Below are positions 13,084 to 13,113 of a stretch of DNA of 13,113 nt, piece after piece. Where the stretch lies: contig DBWZ01000013.1 of the NCBI GenBank assembly GCA_002309345.1, forward strand, positions 2,991 through 16,103. The letters run 5' to 3'. The notes beneath the pieces are model-generated. The model had not been told where the DNA came from, made no database searches, and saw nothing but the letters and a program-made list of their open reading frames with translations. A program made the position numbers and the translations under genes. The DNA comes from Pseudobutyrivibrio sp. UBA1225 (GTDB taxonomy: Bacteria; Bacillota; Clostridia; Lachnospirales; Lachnospiraceae). The stretch's first letter is position 1, and every line of letters begins with the position of its first letter.

Positions 13084-13113
13084 TTAATTCGTAAACGGTA
13101 AATCATCCGTACC
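13084..13113 (-). CDS. C-terminal end of a gene, possibly single-stranded DNA-binding protein
   Basis: Only nine residues and the TAA stop are in the window. Read on the minus strand from the right edge, they are GTDDLPFTN. DDLPF resembles the acidic tail by which SSB binds its partner proteins (consensus DDDIPF). Canonical tails end at the Phe; here Thr-Asn follows, which weakens the call. The terminator 3 nt downstream supports a real gene end here. Confidence 0.4.
   Translation of the reverse strand, partial: GTDDLPFTN

Overview
The window looks like chromosome of a moderately AT-rich, anaerobic Gram-positive bacterium. I place it in the Lachnospiraceae, most likely the Butyrivibrio/Pseudobutyrivibrio group. 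The basis is the Firmicutes-type ATP synthase gene order, strong AGGAGG ribosome binding sites, a tRNA without an encoded CCA end, and a PAS-like/GGDEF protein of the style common in that family. The genus is an inference from gene content, not from a search.

Layout. At the left edge (1-278, + strand) is the 3' end of an unrecognised gene that runs into a 12/13-nt tandem repeat. It shares a two-way terminator (285-318) with a convergent tRNA-Leu(UAG) at 345-424. A gene-free stretch with several near-perfect hairpins (425-717) then leads to a complete F-type ATP synthase operon on the minus strand, transcribed right to left: atpB, atpE, atpF, a fused atpH-atpA, atpG, atpD and atpC (7222 down to 718). 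Upstream of it lie a promoter region and a minus-strand PAS-like/GGDEF gene (7459-8766) with its own promoter and terminator. A short AI-2E-family membrane protein (9015-9500, +) is divergent from the GGDEF gene. The right part (9517-12974) is more AT-rich and accessory in character: two minus-strand genes for unrecognised coiled-coil proteins, and divergently a + strand AAA ATPase with a DUF234-like, PD-(D/E)XK-like C-terminus. The last 30 bases encode a short C-terminus on the minus strand resembling the acidic tail of single-stranded DNA-binding protein.

How the genes work together. The atp genes make all eight F1Fo subunits. The a and c subunits form the ion channel, b and the delta domain the peripheral stalk, and alpha, beta, gamma and epsilon the catalytic head and rotor. 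Unusually, delta and alpha are one 671-residue polypeptide with no usual start codon at the junction, although an F1 needs one delta and three alphas. The c subunit lacks the Na+-ligand pattern, so proton coupling is expected. The GGDEF protein should make cyclic di-GMP.

The most unusual items are the delta-alpha fusion; a triplicated sequence in the leader of the AAA ATPase gene (one inverted and two direct copies, two of them carrying a ribosome binding site), which could form mutually exclusive hairpins; and a helical module that appears by eye three times across the two unrecognised coiled-coil proteins.
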